Assembly (NCBI RefSeq): GCF_000298215.1 | Contig: NZ_BAHD01000003.1 | Location: 62,001-126,000 of the forward strand | Origin: Kineosphaera limosa NBRC 100340 | GTDB taxonomy: Bacteria > Actinomycetota > Actinomycetes > Actinomycetales > Dermatophilaceae | Length of the DNA: 64,000 bases | Reading direction: 5' to 3' | Part shown: piece by piece, positions 7,311 to 16,834 of the stretch | Position numbering within the stretch: the first letter of the stretch is position 1 | Layout: each line of letters starts with the position of its first letter | The notes under the pieces: model-generated | The model's database searches: none | What the model was told of the DNA's origin: nothing | What the model saw: only the letters and a program-made list of their open reading frames with translations | Translations under genes and position numbers: made by a program

Positions 7311-9872
7311 ATGGGGAGTCTGACCGTGGAGGAGGCCCGCGAGCGGGCCCGACTGCTCGATGTCACCGGTTACCAGGTGGAGCTCGACCTGGATCGGGGG
7401 GCGCAGGTCTTCGGGTCGGTGACGCGGATCGCGTTCGACTGCCGAGAGCCGGGGGCCGCGACCTTCCTCGACGTGCGCGCCGTGGAACTGGGCTCGGTGA
7501 TGCTCAACGGCCGCGAACTCGACCCCACGACGTGCGTCGACGGACGCCTGCCGCTGCTCGACCTGGCGGCGAGCAACGTCGTGCAGGTCGAGGCGACGAT
7601 GGCCTATCGGCACGACGGTGAGGGGCTGCATCGCGCGACCGATCCCGCGGACGGCAACGACTACGTCTACGCGATGACCTTTCTCGACGCGGCCCCCACC
7701 GTCTTCGCGTGCTTCGACCAACCCGATCTCAAGGCGCCCTACGAGGTGCAGGTGCGGGTGCCGCAGGACTGGTCGGTCCTCGGCAACGGCGCGGCGAAAC
7801 AAGTCGGCCCAGGGGAGTGGGCGCTGGAACGGACGCAGCCCCTGGCGACCTACTTCGTCACGGTGTGCGCCGGGCCGTGGGTCAGCGTGCGCGCCGAGCA
7901 CCGGGGAATCGACCTCGGCTGGCACGCTCGGGCCAGCGTCGCCGCCGAGTTGCGCGAACAGGTCGACGAACTGCTGGAGGTCACCCGCGACGGGCTGGAC
8001 TACTTCGAGCGGCTCTTCGGCATCGACTACCCGTTCGGCCCCTCCTACGATCAGGTGCTCGTCCCGGAGTTCAACGCCGGCGCGATGGAGAACCCGGGCT
8101 GTGTGACCTACTCCGAGCACGCGCTGCACCGGGGGGCGGCAACATTGGCGCAGCGCCGGGGCCGGGCCAACACGATCCTGCACGAGATGGCGCACATGTG
8201 GTTCGGCGACCTCGTGACGATGCGCTGGTGGGACGACTTGTGGCTCAACGAGTCGTTCGCCGAGTACATGGCCCACCGCGCGCAGGAGGCGATCGGCCGG
8301 TTCGAGGGCGCGTGGGCCGAGTTCGGCATCTCCCGCAAGGCGTGGGGGTACGCGGCGGAGCGGCGGCCCTCGACGCATCCGGTCGCGGCCAACCCGGCCC
8401 CCGACGCGGCCAGCGCCCTGCAGAACTTCGACGGCATCTCCTACGCCAAGGGCGCCTGCGTGCTGCGGCAGCTGATCGCCTACGTCGACGACGGACCGTT
8501 CATCGCCGGCGTGCGCGACCACCTGCACGATCACGCCCACGGCAACGCCGACCTGGCCGACTTCCTCGACGCGGTGGGTGCCGCCAGCGGGCTGGACCTG
8601 CGCAGCTGGGCCCAGGCGTGGCTGCGTTCGGCCGGACGCGACGAGCTGGCCGTCGAGATCGAGACGAGGCAGGACGAAAAGACCGGCGAGATGATCCGCG
8701 AGGCCCGGTTGTGGCGCACCCCGCCGATGGGGGAGTGGGGCGAGCTGGCCGCCGACCGGCCGCACGCCCTCGACATTGCCGGCTTCACCGACGGGCAGCA
8801 GGTATGGCGGATCGACGTGCGCGCCCTCGGCGACGAGACGCTGCTGCCCGGGCTGACCGGCCGCCCAGCGCCCGCGCTGGTGCTGCCGAATGCCGCCGAC
8901 CTCACCTGGGCCGACGTGCGCTTGGACGCCGCGAGCGCCGTGCACCTGCCGCGGCAGCTGCCTCCGCTGCACGACCCGCTGGCCCGGGTGGTCACCTGGG
9001 TCGCGCTCGCCGACGCGGTGGTGCAGGGCGCCACGCCCCCGGACCTCTACCTGGAGACCCTCGTCGCGGCGCTGCCGACCGAACGCGACAGCGGTGTCGT
9101 GGCCATGCTCGGCCGCGTCGCGGGGTCGCTGGCCACCTCGTACTTCGCCGATGAGCAAGGCGCGCGCACCCGCATCGCCCGCGCCGGTCACCTCCTGCTC
9201 GAACGCCTGGGTGACGCGCAGGCAGCAGACGCGACCGAGGGCGTCGAGGCGGCTGAGCGAGCGTCGCTGCGGCTGGCGGCGCTGCGGATCGTGGCCTCGG
9301 CCACCGACGACGTGGCCTTGCTGCGCACCTGGCTGGCCGGAGAGGGCGCGGCCGACGGGCTCGGCGCGGATCGCGACTTCGGCTGGTTGTGTCTCACCGC
9401 CCTCGCCCGGCTGGGCGCGGCCGGCGAGACGCAGATCGAGGAGCGGCTGGCTGCCGACAGCTCCCTCGACGGCCATCTGGCTGCGCTCGCGGCCCGCGCC
9501 GCCATTCCGACGGCCGCCGCGAAGGCTCAGGCGTGGGACGTGCTGGTGGGGCGCCCCGAGGGTGGCGGCGCAAGCAACTCCGAGCGGCTGCACACGGGCC
9601 TCAGCTTCTGGCGCTGCCCCGATCTCGACCTCGTGCGCCCCTACGTGCCTCGCTACGCGCAGGAGCTGCCCGAGCTGGCGGGCGTGCTCGGCGAGTACGC
9701 ACTCGGTCGGGTCGCCGAAGCGGCGTTCCCGCACGCCGTCACCGAGGCGCACACCGCCGAGGTGATCGAGGCAGCCCTGCAGCGCCCCGACTTGGCCGCG
9801 GCCGTCCGCCGCTCCTTCGCCGACGGCCTCGCCGACCTCCGCTACGCCCTGGTCTCCCGCTCCCGCTACTAA
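7311..9872 (+). CDS. pepN: Aminopeptidase N (M1 family)
   Basis: An 853-residue zinc aminopeptidase that removes N-terminal residues from peptides in the cytoplasm. The substrate-recognition motif GAMEN is at 257-261, the zinc motif HEMAH at 291-295 and the third ligand, glutamate, at 314 within WLNESFAEY. A long helical ERAP1-like C-terminal domain follows from about residue 530. The length is normal for actinobacterial PepN. The start is GTG 7308 or ATG 7311 directly after a G-rich ribosome-binding stretch; the ATG is used here. It lies just downstream of htpX and converges with the MFS gene. Confidence 0.93.
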   Translation: MGSLTVEEARERARLLDVTGYQVELDLDRGAQVFGSVTRIAFDCREPGAATFLDVRAVELGSVMLNGRELDPTTCVDGRLPLLDLAASNVVQVEATMAYRHDGEGLHRATDPADGNDYVYAMTFLDAAPTVFACFDQPDLKAPYEVQVRVPQDWSVLGNGAAKQVGPGEWALERTQPLATYFVTVCAGPWVSVRAEHRGIDLGWHARASVAAELREQVDELLEVTRDGLDYFERLFGIDYPFGPSYDQVLVPEFNAGAMENPGCVTYSEHALHRGAATLAQRRGRANTILHEMAHMWFGDLVTMRWWDDLWLNESFAEYMAHRAQEAIGRFEGAWAEFGISRKAWGYAAERRPSTHPVAANPAPDAASALQNFDGISYAKGACVLRQLIAYVDDGPFIAGVRDHLHDHAHGNADLADFLDAVGAASGLDLRSWAQAWLRSAGRDELAVEIETRQDEKTGEMIREARLWRTPPMGEWGELAADRPHALDIAGFTDGQQVWRIDVRALGDETLLPGLTGRPAPALVLPNAADLTWADVRLDAASAVHLPRQLPPLHDPLARVVTWVALADAVVQGATPPDLYLETLVAALPTERDSGVVAMLGRVAGSLATSYFADEQGARTRIARAGHLLLERLGDAQAADATEGVEAAERASLRLAALRIVASATDDVALLRTWLAGEGAADGLGADRDFGWLCLTALARLGAAGETQIEERLAADSSLDGHLAALAARAAIPTAAAKAQAWDVLVGRPEGGGASNSERLHTGLSFWRCPDLDLVRPYVPRYAQELPELAGVLGEYALGRVAEAAFPHAVTEAHTAEVIEAALQRPDLAAAVRRSFADGLADLRYALVSRSRY

Positions 9873-9934
9873 CGCCCGCCGCCCTGCGCCGGGCGACATG
9901 GTTCGCGGCGACCTGCACAGCCACCCGCTGAACT

Positions 9935-9959
9935 TCGCCCGTGAGTGTCTTTCGGGCGA
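9935..9959 (-). terminator. Hairpin directly after the MFS stop codon
   Basis: TCGCCCG and CGGGCGA form a perfect 7-bp stem around an 11-base loop that touches the TGA stop of the minus-strand MFS gene. There is no U-tract, which is common for actinobacterial terminators. It may also act on pepN read-through from the other side. Confidence 0.4.
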
Positions 9960-11268
9960 TCAGGGGCGGCCGTCGCGCCAGGTGCGGTAGCGGCGGGCGA
10001 TGACGACGACGAGGGGCTCGACCTCGATGCCCTCCTCGGCGGTGAGGCGGGCGCGCACCTGATTGCGCGTGTGCCGGATGGCCAGCAGGCCCAGGAGGGC
10101 GATCGGCAGCTGCGCGGCCATCGCCCAGCGGAACGCCTCGAAGCTGTATCCGCCGAACAGGTCGAGCACGACACCGATGCACAGGATCGCCAGCAGCGCG
10201 CCGGTGAAGCCCCCGGTGTTGATGACGCCCGTTGCGGTCCCGAGGCGATGGCTGGGCATGAAGGTGCGGGCGAAGTCGAAGCCGATGGCCGAGCCCGGGC
10301 CGCCGACCGCGATGCAGATCATGAGGATGGCCACCAGCCACAGCGGCGCGGCGCTCGGCAGGGCCAAGATGACGATCCAGGGGATCATCGTCACCGCGAC
10401 GACCCCGATGGCCATATTGCTGCGCCGGTACGGATGCCGACCGGTGAGGATCCCCAGCATGGGCCCGACGACCAGGCTCGTGATGGCGAAGAGGGTCATC
10501 ATAGCGCTGGCCTGCGGGCCGGTCAGCGCCTGCCCGACCGTCAGGTACGGAAAGCCCCACATCATCGCGAACGTCATCGTCGAGAACGACGTGGTGAAGT
10601 GCGTCGCCATGCCCAGCCGCGTCGCCGGGTGCGCCCAGACCGCCTTGATCCGCTCGGTGATCGGCGCACCGTCGAACTCCGGCGCGACCACCCGCAGCGA
10701 GCCGGTGTCGGTGCGTCGCAGCGGCGAGTTACGCACGAACAGCACGGCCGCCAGCGCGCCGAACAGGCTGACGAAGGACGCGGCCAGGAACGCCGGGCGC
10801 CAGCCGAAGGAGTGCAGCGCCCACGCGAACGGAATGGCGGAGGCGATCTGCCCCAGCTGCCCGAGCATGCCGGTCAACTGCGTCATCAGCGGCGCCCGGT
10901 CGGGCGGGAACCACGAGGGGATCGTACGCAGCACGCTCGCGAAGATCATCGCGTCGCCGCCGCCGAGCAGGAGTCGGGCGACGATGCCCGAGGGCACCGA
11001 CTCCGCGAACGCCAAAGCGAACTGCCCCAGGAACATCAGCGCGCTACCGAAGATCAGCAACGCCCGCGGTCCGAACCGATCGATGAGCACCCCGACGGGG
11101 ATCTGTAGGCCCGCGTACACGACGAGTTGCAGCACGACGAACGAGCCGATGACCCCCCGCCGGCGCGTTGAAGTGACGGGCCGCGTCGAGACCGGCGATG
11201 CCGAAGCTCGTGCGCTGCATCACCGCGGCGACGTAGATGAAGACGCCGGCGACCCATACGACCCACAT
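9960..11268 (-). pseudogene. MFS transporter broken by a single-base frameshift
   Basis: The minus strand encodes a twelve-helix major facilitator. The first membrane helix (MWVVWVAGVFIYVAAV, then RTSFGIAG) begins at ATG 11268 in one frame. From about 11150 the continuation (LQLVVYAGLQIPVGV, LIDRFGPRALLIFG) lies in another frame. The switch falls on a run of six Gs (coding sense) at 11153-11158. Removing one G restores a continuous reading frame, HFNAPAGVIGSFVVLQ. The gene is otherwise complete to the stop at 9960. This is either a real inactivating or phase-variable slippage mutation or a sequencing error in a homopolymer. GTG at 11283 is an alternative start. The substrate is not evident; it resembles uncharacterised actinobacterial MFS_1 carriers. 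Confidence 0.8.
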
Positions 11269-11330
11269 CTGGCGCGATCTCACGAAGGTCGATTGTGCCA
11301 GCCGCGGCAAGGGAGGGCGGCAGACGCAGC

Positions 11331-11362
11331 GGCGGCGACACCCTGCAAGGGATGTCGCCGCC
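11331..11362 (-). terminator. Strong hairpin between acyl-CoA synthetase and MFS gene
   Basis: GGCGGCGACA and TGTCGCCGCC form a perfect 10-bp stem, and the loop contains CCCT and AGGG, which can extend it. It lies 32 bases after the acyl-CoA synthetase stop on the minus strand and upstream of the MFS start. No U-tract follows. Confidence 0.6.
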
Positions 11363-11393
11363 TCAAACGTGTCGCCGGCTAAGCCGCCGTGCC

Positions 11394-13097
11394 TCAGCTG
11401 CCGCGCAGATCGAAGTCGTCGTCGCGCCACTCGCCCTCGGGGCGGTTGCCGACGATGCCCTCCTCCCGATGCCGCAGCTCGACGCGGCGGATCTTGCCGC
11501 TGATCGTCTTGGGCAGTTCGCCGAACTCCAGGCGACGGATCCGCTGGAACGGGGCCAGCCCCTCGCGACAGTGCCGCAGGATCGACTCGGCCGTCTCCCG
11601 TGTCGGCTCGTGCCCGGGAGTCAGCACGACGTACGCCTTGGGCACCGCGAGCCGCAGCTCGTCGGGCGCGGGCACGACCGCCGCCTCGCCCACGGCCGGG
11701 TGCTCGATGAGCACCGACTCCAGCTCGAACGGGGAGATCTTGTAGTCGCTGGCCTTGAACACGTCGTCGGTGCGGCCGACGAAGGTCACGCGGCCCGTCT
11801 CGTCCATGCTCGCGACGTCACCGGTGTGGTAATAGCCGCCGGCCATCGCCTCGTCGTTGCGCGCCGGGTCGTCCTGATAGCCGGCCATGAGCGACACGGG
11901 GTGCTTCGACAGGTCGAGGCACAGCTCGCCCTCCTCCTTGGTCGGCTCGCCGGTGACGGGGTCGACCAGCACCGACGGGATGCCGGGCAGCGGGCGGCCC
12001 ATTGAGCCCGCCACCACGTCCTGACCGGGGGTGTTGCCGATCTGGCACGTGGTCTCGGTTTGGCCGAAGCCGTCGCGGATCGTCAGGCCCCAGTGCTTCT
12101 GCACCTGCTCGATGACCTCCGGATTCAGTGGCTCCCCGGCGCCGACGACCTCGCGCAGGCTGCCGCGGCGGCCGTCGAGATCGGCCTGGATGAGCATGCG
12201 CCACACGGTCGGCGGGGCGCAGAACGTGGTGACTCCGGCGTCGCCCATCGCACTGAGCAGGCCGACCGCGTCGAAGCGCGTGTAGTTGTACTCGAAGATC
12301 GTGGCGCCGGCGATCCACGGCGCGAAGAAGCAACTCCACGCGTGCTTGGCCCAGCCGGGGGAGCTGATCGCCAGGTGCACGTCGCCGGGCTTCAGGCCGA
12401 TCCAGTACATCGTGCTCAGGTGTCCGACGGGGTAGCTGACCTGGGTGTGCAGCACCAGCTTGGGCTTGCTCGTGGTGCCCGACGTGAAATACAGCAGTAG
12501 CGCGTCACTCGCGTCGGTGACGACCTCGCAGCGCGGCGCCTCCGGCCCGGCCTGGGCGTCACGCAGATTCGCGAAACCTTCGGCCTCGCCCGCACAGATC
12601 AGTGTGAGGTCGGGGGCGGTCTCCTTGGCCCAGTAGAGCTTGCCGGCGTCGTCGGGGCTGCAGATGATCGCCTTGGCGTCGGCGCGCGCGATCCGCTCCT
12701 TGAGGTCGGCGGCGCCCAGGGCGACGGTCGTGGGGGCGATGACGGCGCCGATCTTCATGATCGCCAGCATCGAGTCCCACAGATCGACCTGGTTGCCGAG
12801 CATGAGCAGCACCGCGTCACCCTTGCCGAGGCCCCGCTCGCGCAACCACGCGGCGAGCTTGTCGCTGCGGGTGCGCATCTGCTCGAACGTGTACTGCTCC
12901 TGGGTGCCGTCTTCCTCGACGATCCACAGGGCAGGCTGCTCGTTGCCCTCGGCAAGGACATCGAACCAGTCGATCGCCCAGTTGAACGGCCCGGAGATGT
13001 CCGGCCACGTGAAGCCGGCGACAGCGCTGTCGTAGTCGGCGCGGTGTTGCAGCAGGAAGTCCCGCGCGGCGGCGTACTGCGAGGTAACGGTGCTCAT
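11394..13097 (-). CDS. AMP-dependent acyl-CoA synthetase (ACSM/AcsA-like)
   Basis: A 567-residue adenylate-forming enzyme that activates a carboxylic acid to its acyl-AMP and then to the CoA thioester. The P-loop motif YFTSGTTSKPK is at 202-212. The later motifs YHTGD and GRTDDVFKASDYKISP mark the hinge and C-terminal domain, and the catalytic lysine is in PKTISGKIRR near the C-terminus. The N-terminal FNWAIDWFD segment resembles medium-chain acyl-CoA synthetases and short acetyl-CoA-synthetase-like enzymes rather than FadD. The substrate cannot be read from sequence. It stands alone, with a hairpin downstream and the VTC gene 86 bases upstream on the same strand. Confidence 0.85.
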   Translation of the reverse strand: MSTVTSQYAAARDFLLQHRADYDSAVAGFTWPDISGPFNWAIDWFDVLAEGNEQPALWIVEEDGTQEQYTFEQMRTRSDKLAAWLRERGLGKGDAVLLMLGNQVDLWDSMLAIMKIGAVIAPTTVALGAADLKERIARADAKAIICSPDDAGKLYWAKETAPDLTLICAGEAEGFANLRDAQAGPEAPRCEVVTDASDALLLYFTSGTTSKPKLVLHTQVSYPVGHLSTMYWIGLKPGDVHLAISSPGWAKHAWSCFFAPWIAGATIFEYNYTRFDAVGLLSAMGDAGVTTFCAPPTVWRMLIQADLDGRRGSLREVVGAGEPLNPEVIEQVQKHWGLTIRDGFGQTETTCQIGNTPGQDVVAGSMGRPLPGIPSVLVDPVTGEPTKEEGELCLDLSKHPVSLMAGYQDDPARNDEAMAGGYYHTGDVASMDETGRVTFVGRTDDVFKASDYKISPFELESVLIEHPAVGEAAVVPAPDELRLAVPKAYVVLTPGHEPTRETAESILRHCREGLAPFQRIRRLEFGELPKTISGKIRRVELRHREEGIVGNRPEGEWRDDDFDLRGS

Positions 13098-13183
13098 CCG
13101 TCTTCTGTATCAGGAACGGCCCGCCGGGCTGGCCCATTTGGGTCAACTGTGCCCGGGACCTCGCCGCCCAGGGTGGCAGGAGG

Positions 13184-14086
13184 TCAGGCCGCCGCGGGGT
13201 GCTCGCGCACCATCGGGTCGAGATGCCGGCTGATCGCCTCCGCCCACGGACGGGTGGACAGGTCGCGGGTCAGGCCGACCCCGACGCCGTACTTGCTCAT
13301 CGACACCGGGCGGGCGCCCAGCTCCAGCAGCAGGCGGTGGATCGGGTCGCGCTCAGTGGGGGTCTTGACCTCCAGCAGCAGCCGATCGTGCAGGGCGTGC
13401 AGGCTACGCCCGGGCCCCACGCACTCCAGATCGGTGTCGACGGTGAGCCGCACCGGGCGGTGCCGGCCGACGAGGGTCGTGCGCGAGTAGGTCGTGATGA
13501 GCGCCTCCCGCAGCCCGGTCAGCGGGGGATAGCCGCGGTCGGCCAGTTCGGTGTGCACCGCGGCCACGGCCGGGTGCCCGGTGTGGGAGTCGGCCGGGTG
13601 CCCGGCGCCGGTGAGCTGGGCGACGTCGGTGTCGTCGATGGCCCAGCGCAGCTTCTGCGTACCCCGGGCCCCGGCGAGCTTGAGCTCCAGGTGGCTGCCG
13701 CCGGAGTCGAGATAGGTGCGGGTGCGCACCTTGAACCGGCGCCGACGGCCCTGCACGTGCTCCCGGAAGGTGCGCAGGTCGGCGGTGTCGAAGTAGCGCG
13801 ATTCGTACGCGAACCGGCGCCTGCCGTCGATGTCGAGCACGTCGAGCGCGCCCTCCGCGCCCTCCGCGCCGTCCGGCCCGTTCGGCCCGCCCGCCTCCGT
13901 CTCCAACTGCTCGACGAGGCGGGCCAGGACAGCCGGGTACAGCACGTACTTGGTGTCGACGCGATCCTGCAGCTCGGCGCGCTGCAACACCGTGGCCAGG
14001 TCGACGGGTGTCATGCGGGCGGCCAGAGAGTCCATGGCTGCACTCGCTGGGCTGGTGGGGCTGACCGGGTTGATCGTCGTGCTCAT
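13184..14086 (-). CDS. VTC-domain protein (polyphosphate polymerase-like)
   Basis: A 300-residue cytoplasmic protein of the triphosphate-tunnel superfamily. Conserved positions of the VTC catalytic tunnel are visible: RVDTKY at 42-47, YFDT at 98-101, the basic strand RFKVRTRTY around 118-125, HLELK at 132-136, then a late EVK and SKYGVG. The yeast VTC4 homologue makes polyphosphate from ATP; bacterial members are usually annotated as polyphosphate polymerase domain proteins with unproven activity. A Gly/Ala/Glu-rich insertion is at about 65-82. The ATG at 14086 overlaps the stop of the DUF4956 gene as ATGA, so the two are one translational unit, a pairing seen repeatedly in bacteria. The long upstream in-frame extension reads through the DUF4956 gene and is not coding. 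Confidence 0.82.
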   Translation of the reverse strand: MSTTINPVSPTSPASAAMDSLAARMTPVDLATVLQRAELQDRVDTKYVLYPAVLARLVEQLETEAGGPNGPDGAEGAEGALDVLDIDGRRRFAYESRYFDTADLRTFREHVQGRRRRFKVRTRTYLDSGGSHLELKLAGARGTQKLRWAIDDTDVAQLTGAGHPADSHTGHPAVAAVHTELADRGYPPLTGLREALITTYSRTTLVGRHRPVRLTVDTDLECVGPGRSLHALHDRLLLEVKTPTERDPIHRLLLELGARPVSMSKYGVGVGLTRDLSTRPWAEAISRHLDPMVREHPAAA

Positions 14087-14718
14087 CGGGCACCGCCGGC
14101 GTAGATCGCGTCGCCCTGGGCGTGCCCACCGGGCAGCGCTGCGGCGGCCGTGGCCTTCTTGGGCCGCTCGACCTCGACCTTGAGCACCATGACGTCGCGC
14201 ACGTAGTCGATCTCCTCGACGACCACCGACAGGGCGGGGATGCGCAGGCGCCCGTAGAGGTCGGCGCGCAACGCGTCCGGATCGTCGTGCACCACATCGA
14301 GGGTGATGCGGCGGGTCTCGGTCGGGCGCCGCTTGACGGCCTGCTCGCCGCGGTCCAGCGCCCACAGCGCGCCGACCAGCAGCACGTTGATCGTGATCGC
14401 CAGCGGCAGCACGTGCGCACCCAGGGAGTTGACGAGGCCCAGCACGAGCGCGACGAAGTAGTACGCGACCTCCGTCTGGGAGATCGCCGAGGAGCGCAGC
14501 CGGATGATCGACAGGATGCCGAAGAGCCCCATGCCCAGTGCCAGGCCGCCGTCGGCGCCGGCCAGCAAAGCGACCGCCCCGAAGACGCCGATGTTCAGCA
14601 CGATGTAGCTGAGCATGAGGTCCACCTTGCTGTGCCGGCGCCGGTAGCAGCCGAACACGAGCACGGTGATGATGGTCAGGTTGAGGGCCAGGCCGGTGAA
14701 CAGCGTGGTCAGGTCCAT
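14083..14718 (-). CDS. DUF4956 membrane protein
   Basis: A 211-residue protein with about four to five transmembrane helices in the first 125 residues and a soluble C-terminal domain (about 135-195) of alternating beta and alpha character. The segment GMGLFGILSIIRLRSSAISQ is typical of DUF4956, a family of unknown function often encoded beside VTC-domain genes. A ribosome-binding sequence GAGAGGA precedes the ATG at 14718. It is transcribed away from the poly-Asp/two-component operon, with the palindromic array between them. A role as membrane partner of the VTC protein, for example exporting or anchoring its product, is inference. Confidence 0.8.
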   Translation of the reverse strand: MDLTTLFTGLALNLTIITVLVFGCYRRRHSKVDLMLSYIVLNIGVFGAVALLAGADGGLALGMGLFGILSIIRLRSSAISQTEVAYYFVALVLGLVNSLGAHVLPLAITINVLLVGALWALDRGEQAVKRRPTETRRITLDVVHDDPDALRADLYGRLRIPALSVVVEEIDYVRDVMVLKVEVERPKKATAAAALPGGHAQGDAIYAGGAR

Positions 14719-14771
14719 GGGGGTGTCCTCTCGGGGCGGCGCCGCAGGGGTGCCGGTCGATGGTCGGCTGC

Positions 14772-14857
14772 GATGAGAATCAGCGTGCCCGCCCGCTGTG
14801 AGCCGGTGATGACGGCTGGATGAGAGCACTCTCATCGACGATGAGAGCCTTCTCATC
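14772..14857. promoter_or_regulatory. Tandem palindromic operator array in the VTC/two-component divergent promoter
   Basis: A perfect palindrome GATGAGAG-CA-CTCTCATC occupies 14819-14836. A second copy with one mismatch (GATGAGAG-CC-TTCTCATC) is at 14840-14857, exactly 21 bases downstream, that is two helical turns. A further single half-site GATGAGA is at 14772. The array lies between the divergent starts at 14718 and 14903. OmpR-family regulators bind such repeated half-sites on one face of the helix, and one is encoded 2 kb downstream in the right-hand operon, so autoregulation by that protein is the simplest reading. Confidence 0.7.
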
Positions 14858-14902
14858 GCCAGGGGGGTGACCGGGCGGCGGGGGGAGGGTGACGATGAAG
14901 TC

Positions 14903-15322
<420 letters not shown>

Positions 15323-15331
15323 GCAGGGCCG

Positions 15332-16834
15332 ATGACTGAACCGAACGACAGCAGCGGGGCCGGGGCGACCTACGGGTGGCGCCGGCCCTCGTTGCGGCGG
15401 CGCGTGCTGGCGGCGATCGCGGCCCTGTCAGCGGCGGGACTCATCGGCGCCGGCGCGCCGGCGTTGCTGTTTGAACGGCAGCGGGTCGGCGATCGCATCG
15501 AACGTCAACTGGCCCAGGAGGTCCGCGAGTTCACCGAGTTGGCCGCCTCGGGCATCGATCCGGACACGGGACAGGGTTTCACCGACGCCGAGCGTCTCTT
15601 CACCGTCTCCATGCAGCGCAAGGTGCCTGACGAGAACGAGACGCACGTCGGCTATCTCACCGGCTCGGCGATCGTGCAGGCCGACGGCGACGGTGACGTG
15701 CACGCCGATCCGGCGTTCCGGGCGGAGGTCACGGCTCACGAGAACCCGGCGTTCGGCGACTACACAAGCCCGGCCCACGGCCGCATCACCTACGCCGTCA
15801 TGCCCGTCGTGCAGGGCGCCGACCGCGGTCACTATGTCGCGTTCTACTACCTGGACCGCGAGCTGGCCGAGTTGCACGACACGATCCGCTCGTACGCGAT
15901 CGCCGCGGTCATCGCCTGGCTTGTGCTGCTGCTCGCGGCCTGGTTGCTCGTGCGCCGGTTGTTGCGACCGATGGAGGAGCTGCGAGCCACGGCCGAGGCG
16001 ATCACCGAGACCGACCTCTCCCGCCGGTTGGCGGTGCACGGCGACGACGAGGTGGCCGACCTCTCCCGGCAGTTCAACGGCATGCTCGACCGCCTGCAGG
16101 AGGCGCTCGGTGCGCAACGCGGGATGCTCGACGACGCGGGGCACGAGCTGCGCACGCCGATCACCGTGCTGCGCGGCCACCTCGAGTTGATGGACGCCGA
16201 CGATCGCGGCGATGTCGAGGCGGTGCGCGCGTTGGCCATCGACGAGCTGGATCGCATGAGCGGGCTCGTCGAGGACCTCATCGTACTGGCCAAGGCACGA
16301 CGGCCGGATTTCGTGCGGCCGCAGGAGTTCGAGGTCGCGTTGCTCGTCGAGGAGTGTCTGGCCAAGGCGCGCTCGCTGGGCGAGCGGACCTGGGTCGTCG
16401 ATCAGCTCTCCAACGTGTGGGTCACCGGTGACCCGCGGCGGCTGACGCAGGCGATGCTGCAGCTGACCGCCAATGCCGTCGCCGTGACCGCGCCGGGCGA
16501 CGAGATCGGCTTCGGGTGTGCCCGCGGCCCGCACGGTGTGCAGCTGTGGGTGCGGGACACCGGGCCCGGGGTGCCGCCCGCCGAGCGCTTCCGCATCTTC
16601 GGCCGGCACCGCTCCGGCTCGACCGGCCGCGAGGGCAGCAGTGGGCTGGGGTTGGCGATCGTCATGGCGATCGCGCAGGCCCACGGCGGAACCGCGTGGG
16701 TGTCGGCGGCGGGGGCGGCCGGCGGGGCACGGTTCGTCATCGAGCTGCCGGCGGGAGCCATCGCTGCCGACCCGGACGACGAAGGCGAAGACGCACAGGA
16801 GAGTGTGGGGATCTCGGGCGGTGAGGTGCGATGA
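15332..16834 (+). CDS. Two-component sensor histidine kinase
   Basis: A 500-residue membrane kinase. TM1 is at about 24-46, an extracytoplasmic sensor region at about 47-186, TM2 at about 187-208, a HAMP domain to about 258, a dimerisation domain with the phosphorylated histidine at 271 (GHELRTPITVL), and a C-terminal ATPase domain with DTGPGVPP and SSGLGLAIV. The sensor region contains an acidic stretch, ADGDGDVHAD. Its C-terminal tail is again acidic. The stop overlaps the response-regulator start (ATGA). The kinase presumably phosphorylates that regulator. The signal is unknown; cations or polyphosphate-related stress would fit the poly-Asp and VTC neighbours but are unproven. Confidence 0.9.
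   Translation: MTEPNDSSGAGATYGWRRPSLRRRVLAAIAALSAAGLIGAGAPALLFERQRVGDRIERQLAQEVREFTELAASGIDPDTGQGFTDAERLFTVSMQRKVPDENETHVGYLTGSAIVQADGDGDVHADPAFRAEVTAHENPAFGDYTSPAHGRITYAVMPVVQGADRGHYVAFYYLDRELAELHDTIRSYAIAAVIAWLVLLLAAWLLVRRLLRPMEELRATAEAITETDLSRRLAVHGDDEVADLSRQFNGMLDRLQEALGAQRGMLDDAGHELRTPITVLRGHLELMDADDRGDVEAVRALAIDELDRMSGLVEDLIVLAKARRPDFVRPQEFEVALLVEECLAKARSLGERTWVVDQLSNVWVTGDPRRLTQAMLQLTANAVAVTAPGDEIGFGCARGPHGVQLWVRDTGPGVPPAERFRIFGRHRSGSTGREGSSGLGLAIVMAIAQAHGGTAWVSAAGAAGGARFVIELPAGAIAADPDDEGEDAQESVGISGGEVR

Noticed and set aside
6222-9899. A 1225-codon open frame on the minus strand opposite pepN
   Set aside because: It is antisense to a complete M1 aminopeptidase, has low-complexity Arg/Gly/His-rich composition and no recognisable domain. 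High GC leaves long empty frames opposite real genes.
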